This document shows, piece by piece, positions 1 to 8,546 of a DNA stretch of 42,575 nucleotides (position 1 is its first letter; each line of letters starts with the position of its first letter). Where the stretch lies: positions 1 through 42,575 of the forward strand of contig JAFGHX010000352.1 of assembly GCA_016929905.1 (NCBI GenBank). Reading direction: 5' to 3'. The translations under genes were made by a program, and so were the position numbers. This DNA comes from Kiritimatiellia bacterium. GTDB lineage: Bacteria > Verrucomicrobiota > Kiritimatiellia > JAFGHX01. The notes under the pieces were generated by a model. That model was not told the origin of the DNA. It did no database searches and worked only from the letters and a program-made list of their open reading frames with translations.

Positions 1-3000
1 CGTTCGAGCGACGGGCCGTCGCCGTCCGCGCCCTCGGGCCACGGGCTGTTGTCGTTGTACTGCACGCGGTCGACGAGGAGCCAGGGGGTCCCCTCCGCGT
101 CCGGGGTGTCGGGCTGCCACAGCTTGAGGCTCTCGCCGCCGTTGCCGAGCCGCCCGGTGTACGGACCGAAGATTCGCACCGCGCCCGGCACGCCGGGATA
201 CTGTGCGCGGAACGCCGCCTCGTTGGTGGGGACCACCAGCACGATCTCGCCCGGGCTGAGTTCCGTGCCCTGCGGGAAGCTGTAGTCGACCGCCGCGGAC
301 AGCCGCCAGCCAGTGGCCGGGTTGCCCGGATCGTACAGCTTCACGGCTGTCCCGCCGATATTGAGCAGTTCGACGAACTCGCCGGACAAACCGGCCGGAT
401 TGTACATGATTTCGTTGATGACCACGGGGCCGACCTGCGGGTAGGCGTTTGCGCCGCCCAGCGTGGTGGGCGTGCTCTGCGCCACGAAGTCGGGTTCGCC
501 GTCGCTGCGCACGTGACGCGCGAACGCCACCCCGTTCGCCGCGCCGCCGAACCGCGCTTCGGCCAGGTACAGGAGGTTGCCGCGCGCGTCCCAGTGCGTC
601 AGGCATACTTCGTCGCCGTGCGAGTCCAGTGCGAAGCAGGCGGGGCTGTTGGTGTCGGCATTGAAATCGGTTTCGTCGAAGACCGCATAGCCGCCGGCGG
701 CGAGTGTGGTGCCGGCGGGGATCCGGAACTTGCGGTAGTCCGCCGCGCTGTCGCTGAGGTACCAGCCGCCGATATCGGCGGCGGTTTCGCCGGCGTTGTG
801 CAGCTCGATCGCGTCCTTCCGCGGCGGGTCGGTGTGCGTGAGCGCCTCGCTCACCACGACGCGGTAGGCCGGGCCGTCGTCATAGCCGGGCGAGCCGCCG
901 ATCAGGTTGCCCGCGCGCCACTTGGCCGGGTCGTCCTGGTCGCCGGCCGTGTCCACGGCGACCAGCGCGAACCCGTCGCCGTCGGCCGCCGCGGGCCAGG
1001 GGTCCTTGTCGTTGTAACGCACGGAGGTCACGGTGACGCCGTCGCTGTCCAGCAGGCTGATGCGCTCGCCGCCGTTGTCGAGCCGGCCGGCGTAGACCCC
1101 GAAGTGGGCGACCGCCTCCTTCACGCCCGGATAGCGGGCGGTGAATACCGCTTCGTCGCTCGCCAGCACCGCGAATTCGCCCGGACCCAGTTCGGTGCCG
1201 GGCGGGAAGGTGTAGCGCACGCCCTTGAATGACATGTCCGACAGCCCGCGCGGCGCGCTGCCCGTGTTCTTGACCTCGACGAACTCGAACTCGCCGCCGC
1301 CGAGCGGGTTGTACAGGATCTCGGTGATCCGGATCCGGTCGTAGTGCGCCGTGTAGTTGTATGTGGCGGCGTGCACCGCGCTCCAGGTACTGTCGCTCTT
1401 GTAGACGCGCGCCTTCACGTGCGTCGTCTTCGAAAGCGTGAGGGCGCCCGTGTAGCGCGTGCCGCTCCGCGCCCCGCCGGCCACGCGCGGGTCCGTCCCG
1501 TCCAGCGTGTAGTAGACGGTGCCCGTGCTGTTCGGGTTGGACAGGGTCAGCTTGAAGCCGGTGGCGATGGCGCCGCCGTGCTGGTGGAAGGTCGGCGGAT
1601 CGAGCGACGGATAGAGCTTGTACCCGTTCATGGTCTGGTTCTTGCATGCGGTGATCAACCGGTCGCCGTTGCCGTTCATGAGCCCGAGCGCATAGTCGCG
1701 CGCCGAGTACCAGTTGGTCAGGTAGTGGCCCGCGCCGTCATGTGCGGGGCCGCTGTAAAGGTATCGGTTGCGGCCGAACCGGTTGATGGTGGTGACGGAG
1801 TTGTCGGCGTTCGTCACGCCCCACGGGCACGTGTGGTCGCCCCAGCGCGCCTCCTCCCCGATGATGCCCTCCTCGATGCGATCGCACAGCGCCGAGTAGC
1901 GCGCCTTGGAGTTCTGGTCGATCAGCGCGCCGTCGTTCTGCAAGTGCTTGTACACGCGGTCGGCGAAAAGCGTCCGGAAGTCCGTGTTGCGGATCAGACT
2001 GCGGAACGGCTTGGGTTGAAATTTGTTCGCGGTACTGCTGTAGGGCCACAGGCTCCCCTCGCCCGAGGTCAGGAACCTGGGGTGGACCCATGCGCCGTCG
2101 TTGCACCAGCCGCGCCGTTCGTACCACGACCACTCCGGGTCCCAGCACAGGTACCGGCCCGGCGTGGGCGTAGGGGTGTTGCGGTTGACGTAATAGAAGT
2201 TGGCGTCCGGCCAGTCGCCGGCGCCAACGTACCACTGGAGCGTGATGTAGTCGCAGAACCCCTCCAGGTCCAGGTACTCTTTCATCTCTTCGTAGTTGGC
2301 CGCCACGGTCATGTCCCGGCCGCCCAGCGTCTCGACGAGGTACTGCCAGCGGTCGTCGGCCGGGTCCGCCACGTCCCACCCCTCAGCGCCCACCCCGTGG
2401 TTGCCCCAGCCCCAGTCCTCGGGCTCGCCGCCGAAGTACGACGCCGCCCAGAAGTCGTCCATCCGTTCGGCCACATCGTAAAGGCCCCAGTACATCCCGT
2501 TGATGTAGACGTGCACATAGACGCCGCGACAGCCATAACCGGACATATCGAGTTGGCCGGTCCGTCCCCATTGATCGGCCACATAGACGTTGAATCGCGT
2601 GTCGATCCGCGGATAGGTCCAGGCACGGTTGTTGCCGGAGCGCAGTACGAGCCGATCGAACGTGTCCGCCCCTGAGTCCGCATGAAAGACGGCGCTCTCC
2701 ATGAACGGGTAGCGCAGCTTGGTGGTGCCGTATTCGCGCCGGAAATAGAGCCGGAACGAGCGCTTCGGGCGGTATACGGGGCCGTGGCTGTGCGGCGTGA
2801 TGCCGCAGTCGGCCTGGAATCCGCCGGCATGTTTCAGCGGAAAGCCTGGGGGGTAGATCAATTCGACGGACGTCGCCTTCTCGACGTTCTCGGTCGACGT
2901 GTTGGAGTTGAAGTTGTAGACGCCGGCGGAGCCGAACATGTCGACTTTGTCCATCACGATGCTGAGACTGGGAAGCGACGCCATGGCGTTGCGGACGCCG

Positions 3001-3974
3001 GCGCTACCGTAATTCGGATCGTTCCGCACGTCCGGATCCATGTCGTAGTCGGCTGGTATCTGGCCATCGGCGGTGCGCCCCCATTTGCTGGGATAGCCGG
3101 ACGGGCGGCCCGATTGCAGGATGACGTCGGCGAGGAAGATGTAGGTGTGCGTGTCGATATTCGTCGGTTCATACCCGCTCTTGAACGCCCCCACGCGCAG
3201 GCAAGTCGTGCTCGTGATGTGGAGCACCGCGTTCGTGCCGCCCGCCGTGCCGAACGAGGCCGAGGGCGCGGTGCCGTCGGTCGTGTACCGGATCGTCGCA
3301 CCGGCTGTGTCCGTCGAGATGGTCACGTAGAAAGCCGCGTCATAGAAGCCGCGGTCCGCGCTGAACCGCGTGTCGGCCACTTGGTTGTACGACGACAGCG
3401 CCATGTCGAACACGCAGTCGGAGCTGTCGATGCCCGCGTTGAAGACCTGGACGGCCACCACGTTTTCGCCGATCTCCAGGTAGTCGCCGGGCGCCCCGAG
3501 CCCATTGGTCTCGAACAGGCCCGATTCGTGGCCCATGGCCGCCATGGAGCTGTACAGCGGCTCGCCGTCCGGTTCGCACTTGTCCCAGACCCGCTCGCCG
3601 TTGATCCACACGATGAACCCGTCGTCGTAGTCGGCTGCCGCGCGCAGGCGCAGCTCGGCCGGCATGCTCGTCACGGTGAACGTCTTGCGCAGGAAGAAAC
3701 ACGCGTAGGTGTTCTGCATGTCGCCGAGCGTCGTGTTCAGGCCGGCCTCCCCGTACCCGAACGGCGCCTGGCCCGTCGCCCAGCCGGAATCGTCGAAGTC
3801 CTGGTTCCGCCAGTCGCTGCGTGGATCCGACGCCTCGGCCGTCCCTTTCGCGTAGCGCCATGTGCTGGCTTTTGTGATGAGGCTTTCGGCGTGCGCGCAG
3901 ACGCCCGCCAGCAGGAACAGAACGAGTAGAATTGAAGAACAGAGCCGAATACGGCGTTGGGAAGCGCGTTTCAT
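1..3974 (-). CDS. CotH-type secreted protein with lamin-tail domains (C-terminus cut by window edge)
   Basis: An open frame runs without a stop from ATG at 3974 to the left edge, giving 1324 residues. GGAGGA lies about 9 nt before the ATG. Residues 1-29 form a signal peptide (hydrophobic LLVLFLLAG, AHA before the cut). Residues about 35-190 look like a jelly-roll sugar-binding module. About 212-240 and 805-830 are chitobiase-type C-terminal modules (YTTDGTAPS, YTLDGTDPR). Between them lies a CotH kinase-like domain with the hallmark INGMYWGLYDVAERMD near 490-505. Three lamin-tail domains follow, starting near 877 (RITEILYNPLGGGEFEFVEV), 1033 and 1183 (INEIMYNPAGLSGEFVELLN). Known family: CotH proteins are atypical kinases of spore coats and bacterial surfaces, and lamin-tail domains are common on large secreted PVC proteins. 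The substrate is unknown. The C-terminus may carry an anchor or sorting tail outside the window. Confidence 0.9.
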   Translation of the reverse strand, partial: MKRASQRRIRLCSSILLVLFLLAGVCAHAESLITKASTWRYAKGTAEASDPRSDWRNQDFDDSGWATGQAPFGYGEAGLNTTLGDMQNTYACFFLRKTFTVTSMPAELRLRAAADYDDGFIVWINGERVWDKCEPDGEPLYSSMAAMGHESGLFETNGLGAPGDYLEIGENVVAVQVFNAGIDSSDCVFDMALSSYNQVADTRFSADRGFYDAAFYVTISTDTAGATIRYTTDGTAPSASFGTAGGTNAVLHITSTTCLRVGAFKSGYEPTNIDTHTYIFLADVILQSGRPSGYPSKWGRTADGQIPADYDMDPDVRNDPNYGSAGVRNAMASLPSLSIVMDKVDMFGSAGVYNFNSNTSTENVEKATSVELIYPPGFPLKHAGGFQADCGITPHSHGPVYRPKRSFRLYFRREYGTTKLRYPFMESAVFHADSGADTFDRLVLRSGNNRAWTYPRIDTRFNVYVADQWGRTGQLDMSGYGCRGVYVHVYINGMYWGLYDVAERMDDFWAASYFGGEPEDWGWGNHGVGAEGWDVADPADDRWQYLVETLGGRDMTVAANYEEMKEYLDLEGFCDYITLQWYVGAGDWPDANFYYVNRNTPTPTPGRYLCWDPEWSWYERRGWCNDGAWVHPRFLTSGEGSLWPYSSTANKFQPKPFRSLIRNTDFRTLFADRVYKHLQNDGALIDQNSKARYSALCDRIEEGIIGEEARWGDHTCPWGVTNADNSVTTINRFGRNRYLYSGPAHDGAGHYLTNWYSARDYALGLMNGNGDRLITACKNQTMNGYKLYPSLDPPTFHQHGGAIATGFKLTLSNPNSTGTVYYTLDGTDPRVAGGARSGTRYTGALTLSKTTHVKARVYKSDSTWSAVHAATYNYTAHYDRIRITEILYNPLGGGEFEFVEVKNTGSAPRGLSDMSFKGVRYTFPPGTELGPGEFAVLASDEAVFTARYPGVKEAVAHFGVYAGRLDNGGERISLLDSDGVTVTSVRYNDKDPWPAAADGDGFALVAVDTAGDQDDPAKWRAGNLIGGSPGYDDGPAYRVVVSEALTHTDPPRKDAIELHNAGETAADIGGWYLSDSAADYRKFRIPAGTTLAAGGYAVFDETDFNADTNSPACFALDSHGDEVCLTHWDARGNLLYLAEARFGGAANGVAFARHVRSDGEPDFVAQSTPTTLGGANAYPQVGPVVINEIMYNPAGLSGEFVELLNIGGTAVKLYDPGNPATGWRLSAAVDYSFPQGTELSPGEIVLVVPTNEAAFRAQYPGVPGAVRIFGPYTGRLGNGGESLKLWQPDTPDAEGTPWLLVDRVQYNDNSPWPEGADGDGPSLE

Positions 3975-4084
3975 GTTGAGCGTCCTCCAGTGCTTCACTT
4001 AACCGTCTCCCCCTCGTGATCTCGATTTTCAAGGCTTATTGACCGATCTACCCCGCCTGCCACCTTGCAGAGCGAGAAAACGGC

Positions 4085-4419
4085 ATGCCGGGCCGTCCAG
4101 GCCGGTTGGCTACAACATGTGGTGGTTTATTGGGTGGGGAAGAGCAGGTGTCGGCTGCCGGGCGGCACCCGTTGGGGATGGGGGCGCCTGTTGAGAACAC
4201 GCGCGCGGTGGCGCATTCTCCCGCGGAGCCCGCCCGCGTAGCCGCGGTCGCCAGGCCGTGGAAGATCCGTCCACGAGCTGGCGTTGGCGGCCACCTTTGT
4301 CCACGCGCCAGTTTTATGGAGACAGGGCAGCGGTTGGCGGGTGTAGCCGCGCGCGCCAGCGCGTGGACTGTGGGCTGAGGGCCCAAGGGTATCTTCCACG
4401 GCCTGGCGGCCGCGGCTAC
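4085..4419. repeat. Cluster of GTAG-headed REP-like palindromes
   Basis: This gap between two minus-strand genes holds no convincing gene. It contains at least four GTAG-headed GC-rich units. Plus-strand heads are at 4238 (GTAGCCGCGGTCGCCAGGCC...) and 4343 (GTAGCCGCGCGCGCCAGCGC...). Minus-strand heads are at 4419 and 4113. The unit at 4238-4266 and that at 4391-4419 are inverted copies with one mismatch in 29 bases. A shorter inverted pair lies inside (4269-4283 with about 4353-4368). A GTAG (or GGAG) tetranucleotide at the foot of a hairpin is the known hallmark of REP elements recognised by REP-associated tyrosine transposases. Assignment to that class is inferred. Confidence 0.7.
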
Positions 4420-4523
4420 ACCGAAAGTCGAGCACGAGCTCAACGCAGCATGCAATCGCGCCGAACAGTCTGCCTCATCAACCGAGCGAGTTCCTGCGTG
4501 GGTTCTCGAGCCGCCTTCCGGCC

Positions 4524-6257
4524 TTACCGCCGCACGGACTGCCGTTTACCCCCCGGCCCGGCGCGGAAGTTGCGGGCGACCTCGTCCGCGCTCAGCGCGC
4601 GGCTGTAGACGGCGATGAGGTGATAGGTGCCGAGCCAGGAGCGGTCTTCCACGAGTTCGTTGGCGAGCGCGAACCGGTACTCGCGGCCCCAGCCGGCGAA
4701 ATGGCCGCCCAGCGGCCGCTTGTCCTGCTCGGCGCCGTTCACGTACATGGCGCCGACGAGCTGCCGGTCGCGGGTGAAGACCACATGGGTCAGCCGTGTC
4801 CGGAGCGTTTCCTGAGGCGTCGTCATCTGATACGTCGCACGGTCTTCGGGGGCGGGGCCGGCCCAGGGCGGCGGCTGCACGCGCGTGACGTAGCCCTTGG
4901 GCCGTTCGGGCACGGACCCCTGCCCGAAGACGAAATTCCATTTTCCGGTGTCTGCCGACAGCGTCACGATTCGTCGCGGCCAGTGCTTCTCGGTGACTTC
5001 GGCGAAGGGGTGGATGAGGTGGTGCGGGGTGACCCACGCTTCGATCGTGAGTTCGTTGCTGGCTCTGCAGGCCTCGATGAGTTTGTGCGCGGGTTCCGGC
5101 GCCAGGATGATGGTGGCCCGTTCCGTGATGAGCCCGCCGCCGCTCACCCAGCGTACGGCCGAGACGTCGCCGATCCGCAGATCCAGCGGGCGGCCGGCGC
5201 CCGACACATCGCGCACCAGATCGCCGCGCCCTTCCTGGAAGGTGTACAGCAGGACCAGCCCGGCCCGTACCCGCTCAGGGAGCGTGGCCGTTCTGTGCTG
5301 GTAAACGGGCTGGCCGACGACGGCGAGGCTCGCGGCCGCCAACGCGTACTGCCCGCCGTGCACAAGGGCCGATTCGCCCGTTGCGGCGCAGACCACTTCC
5401 ACGGTGCCCTCGCGGACGTCGACCCGCGTCCGGTCGGGCAGGCGTTCGATTTCGAGCCGTGTCCCCTTCACGGTCACACTGGCATGGGCCGTCACCAGGA
5501 CCAGTTCCCGGCCCGCGGGTTGGGGCGCGACCGAGGCGGCGAGGCGACCGGCTTCCAGGCGGATCCGCTTGCCGTCCTGCTCGTAGAGCACGGCGCGGCT
5601 ATTCTCGGCCAGGTCCAGCGACGTCGCCTCGCGGGGGTACCGTACGCTCGCGCGGCAGCCCTGTGCCACCGCGATCTCGTCGCCGCTCAGCAGCGGCGTG
5701 TTCCGCGTGGTCTGGATCTGGCGCTGCCCCCGCCGTACGCTGACGCCGGGCCCGCCTGCCAGCCACGCATGTTCCTGGCCGGGCAGGACGAGGAGGCCCT
5801 GCTGATAGCGGTAAAGACCGACGGCGACGAGCAGCGCCGCGGCCAGTGCCAGCCAGGCCCGGCGCCGGACACGCCGTGCACTGCCGCGCGCGTATTCCTC
5901 GCCGTGCCGGCCGGGAACCCGGCCCTCCGGAATCCTGTAAGGCCTGCGGCGTTTCGCGTGCGGCATGCGCGCGGTGGTCTCGATCCGCCTGATGTTGTCC
6001 AGCACGCCGTTGGCCAGCTCGGTAGAGGAGGGCGTCTCGGCGCGGATCCTGGCCTGTACCTGCTGCGCCGTCGCCGCCGTGTCGGCGGGGCCGAGCAGCA
6101 GGCGCCGGATTCGCGACTCCTGCTGCCACAGGTCGAGGGCTTGCCGCCTGGCGGCGGCGTCCGCCCGCAGATGCGCCGCCAGCTCGCGCTGGTCCGCTGG
6201 CGGCAGGTCGCCGTCCAGCAGGCGCCCGACGAGCTCGTCTGTCCGTTCCAGGCTCAC
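4524..6257 (-). CDS. FecR-LamG membrane protein, probable anti-sigma partner
   Basis: 577 residues from a GTG at 6257 that overlaps the sigma-factor stop as GTGA, with CCGGAGG just upstream. The frame stays open further upstream, but those codons overlap the sigma gene. Residues 1-75 are a helical cytoplasmic segment like the N-terminus of anti-sigma proteins (RTDELVGRLLDGDLPPADQ). A basic stretch and one transmembrane segment (LALAAALLVAVGLY) fall near 130-146. A FecR domain follows at about 180-300 (LLSGDEIAVAQG, VTVKGTRLEIE, VREGTVEVV). Residues about 335-570 form a concanavalin-like LamG domain (LLYTFQEGRGDLVRDVSG, LTIEAWVTP, YSRALSADEVARNF). FecR-LamG fusions behind ECF sigma factors are common in Planctomycetes and Lentisphaerae. 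Sensing of an external ligand by LamG and relay to the sigma factor is inference. Confidence 0.88.
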   Translation of the reverse strand: MSLERTDELVGRLLDGDLPPADQRELAAHLRADAAARRQALDLWQQESRIRRLLLGPADTAATAQQVQARIRAETPSSTELANGVLDNIRRIETTARMPHAKRRRPYRIPEGRVPGRHGEEYARGSARRVRRRAWLALAAALLVAVGLYRYQQGLLVLPGQEHAWLAGGPGVSVRRGQRQIQTTRNTPLLSGDEIAVAQGCRASVRYPREATSLDLAENSRAVLYEQDGKRIRLEAGRLAASVAPQPAGRELVLVTAHASVTVKGTRLEIERLPDRTRVDVREGTVEVVCAATGESALVHGGQYALAAASLAVVGQPVYQHRTATLPERVRAGLVLLYTFQEGRGDLVRDVSGAGRPLDLRIGDVSAVRWVSGGGLITERATIILAPEPAHKLIEACRASNELTIEAWVTPHHLIHPFAEVTEKHWPRRIVTLSADTGKWNFVFGQGSVPERPKGYVTRVQPPPWAGPAPEDRATYQMTTPQETLRTRLTHVVFTRDRQLVGAMYVNGAEQDKRPLGGHFAGWGREYRFALANELVEDRSWLGTYHLIAVYSRALSADEVARNFRAGPGGKRQSVRR

Positions 6258-6820
6258 GGCACCTCCGGTTGAAGCCGGCTCTGCACGCAATCCCGCAGCG
6301 CATGCCGCACGCGAACCAGCGCGTTGCGAATGGCCGACGCGCCGCGGCCCAATCGCTTCGCGATTTCCGATGAGGACAACCCGTCTTTGTGGAATAACTC
6401 CACCAGGTGCCTGCTCTTTTCCGGCAGCGCGTTCAGGCATTCCTGCAGGGCCCGAAGGCTGGTTTCCTCCTCCGCGCCGCCGCGGCTCTGCTCCAATTCG
6501 CGCTCCGCTTCGTCCAGCAGCAGCGCTTCGGCAAAGGCCTCACGCCGCGCCGCGTTCCGGGATTCGGCCCGTAACGCTTCACGCACCACGTTCCGGGCGA
6601 TTCCGCGCAACCAGAACCAGAACGGCCTGTCCAGATCGAAGTTCGAGAGCTGGAAATACGCGCGGACAAAGGTTTCCTGTGCCAGTTCTTCCACCCGCGT
6701 CGCGTTCGGGAAGGTTGCGGCGATCACATTGCCGACGCTGACGTGGAACGTGTGGACGATCTCGGAGAAGGCCTCCACATCCCCCTCAATCACCCGCAAA
6801 ATGACCGCATGCACGTCCAC
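6254..6820 (-). CDS. ECF-type RNA polymerase sigma factor
   Basis: 188 residues. It starts at GTG 6820, with AAAGGAG about 9 nt upstream. Region 2 covers about residues 12-80, with the expected ELAQETFVRAYFQL and a tryptophan-rich FWFWLRGIARNVV. Region 4 covers about 130-185, with a helix-turn-helix (GLSSSEIAKRLGRGASAIRNALVRVRHAL). There is no region 1 or 3, as usual for ECF factors. The last bases overlap the GTG of the FecR-LamG gene (GTGA), so the two are almost certainly translationally coupled. The acidic insert between regions 2 and 4 (SRGGAEEETS) matches the long linker seen in Planctomycetes-type ECF proteins. Target promoters cannot be deduced from the window. Confidence 0.93.
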   Translation of the reverse strand: MDVHAVILRVIEGDVEAFSEIVHTFHVSVGNVIAATFPNATRVEELAQETFVRAYFQLSNFDLDRPFWFWLRGIARNVVREALRAESRNAARREAFAEALLLDEAERELEQSRGGAEEETSLRALQECLNALPEKSRHLVELFHKDGLSSSEIAKRLGRGASAIRNALVRVRHALRDCVQSRLQPEVP

Positions 6821-6920
6821 GGCCCGCTCCTTTCACCGGCTGATTGACGCCAGCCGGCGCGCTGCCACCCCGAAAAACGCGGTGCAGCCCTTCTTTTTTC
6901 GCGCGACAGACGGACCCGGT

Positions 6921-8444
6921 TCAGCTCCTGCGCGCCGTGCTGCGGCGCACGACGATGCGGCCCGGCGTATGCAGAACCCCGCGCCGGTCGCGTTTCAAGG
7001 GCAGATCCCCGAGAAAACAATGCGCGGCGAGGTATCCCATGCGGTCCTTCTGGAAGTCATACATGGTCAGGCCGTAGACGACGGAATCCTCGTCGTTGTT
7101 GATCCCGATCAGGCTGATGTCCTCCGGAACGCGGACGCCCTCGCGGCGCAGGAACTCGGCGGCGGCGATGGCCCCCACTTCGCTGGCGCAGGCCCAGGCG
7201 GTGATGTCGCGGCGGGCCAGCGCCTTGCGGAAGTGCGGCGCCATGATGCGCCGGAAATCGTCGGCCGTGACGTAGTTGGTCAGCCGGTGCATGATGTCGC
7301 GGGTCGGGTCGACCGTCGTGAACGCGTGCTGCTCGAACACGCGCTCTATGGCCTCCTGCGCCTGCCGGATGAGCTCGCCGGCCGCGCTCTTCTTCTGCTT
7401 GTCGAGGTCTTCCGGTTTCCGGCGGAAATACGTGATCCGCGAGCCGGCGCGCAGAACGCGCTTGTAACCCCGCACGAAGCCGCGGAACCGTTCCGTGTTC
7501 CAGTTCGAGTCGGTAAAGTAGCCGAAGAACGCCACCGATTCGTGGCCGAGCGAGGCGAGATAGGCGCCCACGCTTTCCCCGCCCTGTCCATTGTCCACCA
7601 CGATCAGATAGTCGTTCTCGCGGATCGTCAGCGACAGGCCGGGATGCGTGTAGAGCGTGTTCCCGTAGTTGAAATGGACGACCGGCAGCCCGGTCAGCGA
7701 GGCGGCGTTCAGGAAACGCTGCAGCCGCGCGGCCGACGGCCCGTTGAAACCCGCACCTGTGCCGAGATAGACGAACCCGACCGTGTCCGCGCGGGTCAGA
7801 TGCGAGACCGCGCGCACGTCCTCCTCTTCAGGATCGATCGAGCGCAACTGCGTGATGCCGTAGCGGTTCAGCTCCTTCTCGAGCGAGCGGACAAACGCGC
7901 GGCTCACCCGCCAGTTCAACAGGGTTTCCACCTGCGCCAGCGAGTTGAGCACCGTGATGACCCGGCATTCGGTCGGAACGCTGTTGGCCGCCGCCAGCCC
8001 CACGAGGTAACTCGTGCCCTTGCGGTGGACCAGGCCGCGCCGCTCCACGAGGTCAAGCGCGGCGCGAATCACCGCCGGCGAGGTGTGATACTGGAACTGG
8101 AGCACCTTCCGCAGCGGCAGAAACGCGCCCGTCGCGTAGTGGCCGTTCACAATGTCGGCCGCGAGCTGGTCGGCGACCTTCTCCGCCGCCGCGCCGTGGT
8201 CCGCCGCGTCCCGCTCCGCCTCGCATTCGCTGATAACGTACACGCCGCTGCCGCGCCGCCGCCGCACCAGGCCGCCTGCCGCCAGCAGGGCCAGCGCCTT
8301 CTGAACCGTGCTGCGCGAAACCGCGTACTCCTCTGCCAGCCGCGTCACGCTCGCCAGCCTGGCCCGGTTCGGCAGCTCGCCGGCCGCGATCTTGTCGCGG
8401 ATCGACTCGAATACCATCTCCGGTTTCGACGTGCCGTCAGTCAT
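6921..8444 (-). CDS. Transcriptional regulator with two GntR-type winged helices and a LacI-type sensor domain
   Basis: 507 residues from ATG 8444. Residues about 8-73 are a GntR winged helix (IRDKIAAGELPNRARLASV, AVSRSTVQKALALLAAGGLV, GSGVYV). Residues about 92-155 read as a second GntR-like winged helix (VADQLAADIVNGHY, FLPLRKVLQFQYHTSPAVIR, LDLVERRGLVHRKGTSYLVG). The rest matches a LacI/periplasmic-binding-type effector domain (GHESVAFFGYF near the middle; CASEVGAIAAAEFLRREGV and SLIGINNDED towards the end). The usual GntR protein has one winged helix, so the doubling is notable. A paralogue with the same order lies at 32400-33959. It probably controls sugar-responsive genes, but the ligand is unknown. 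Upstream at 8455-8475 the DNA is AT-rich (ACTTTATCACAATATCC), a plausible promoter or operator. Confidence 0.88.
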   Translation of the reverse strand: MTDGTSKPEMVFESIRDKIAAGELPNRARLASVTRLAEEYAVSRSTVQKALALLAAGGLVRRRRGSGVYVISECEAERDAADHGAAAEKVADQLAADIVNGHYATGAFLPLRKVLQFQYHTSPAVIRAALDLVERRGLVHRKGTSYLVGLAAANSVPTECRVITVLNSLAQVETLLNWRVSRAFVRSLEKELNRYGITQLRSIDPEEEDVRAVSHLTRADTVGFVYLGTGAGFNGPSAARLQRFLNAASLTGLPVVHFNYGNTLYTHPGLSLTIRENDYLIVVDNGQGGESVGAYLASLGHESVAFFGYFTDSNWNTERFRGFVRGYKRVLRAGSRITYFRRKPEDLDKQKKSAAGELIRQAQEAIERVFEQHAFTTVDPTRDIMHRLTNYVTADDFRRIMAPHFRKALARRDITAWACASEVGAIAAAEFLRREGVRVPEDISLIGINNDEDSVVYGLTMYDFQKDRMGYLAAHCFLGDLPLKRDRRGVLHTPGRIVVRRSTARRS

Positions 8445-8546
8445 GATGAGGCCACTTTATCACAATATCCGAGGGAATGTGCAGCGGTTTTCCCGCTGAT
8501 GACCGGCGGCGGAAAAGGGCGAGCCGCGAGCCTGGCAGACGCGAGG

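Noticed and set aside
4085..4419. CRISPR array
   Set aside because: Repeats are inverted and variable in spacing, with no regular direct repeats, spacers or cas genes.
4620..6272. Long plus-strand open frame of about 550 codons opposite the FecR-LamG gene
   Set aside because: It is a GC-rich shadow: composition is dominated by R, G, A and P with no domain pattern, while the opposite strand shows clear FecR and LamG motifs.
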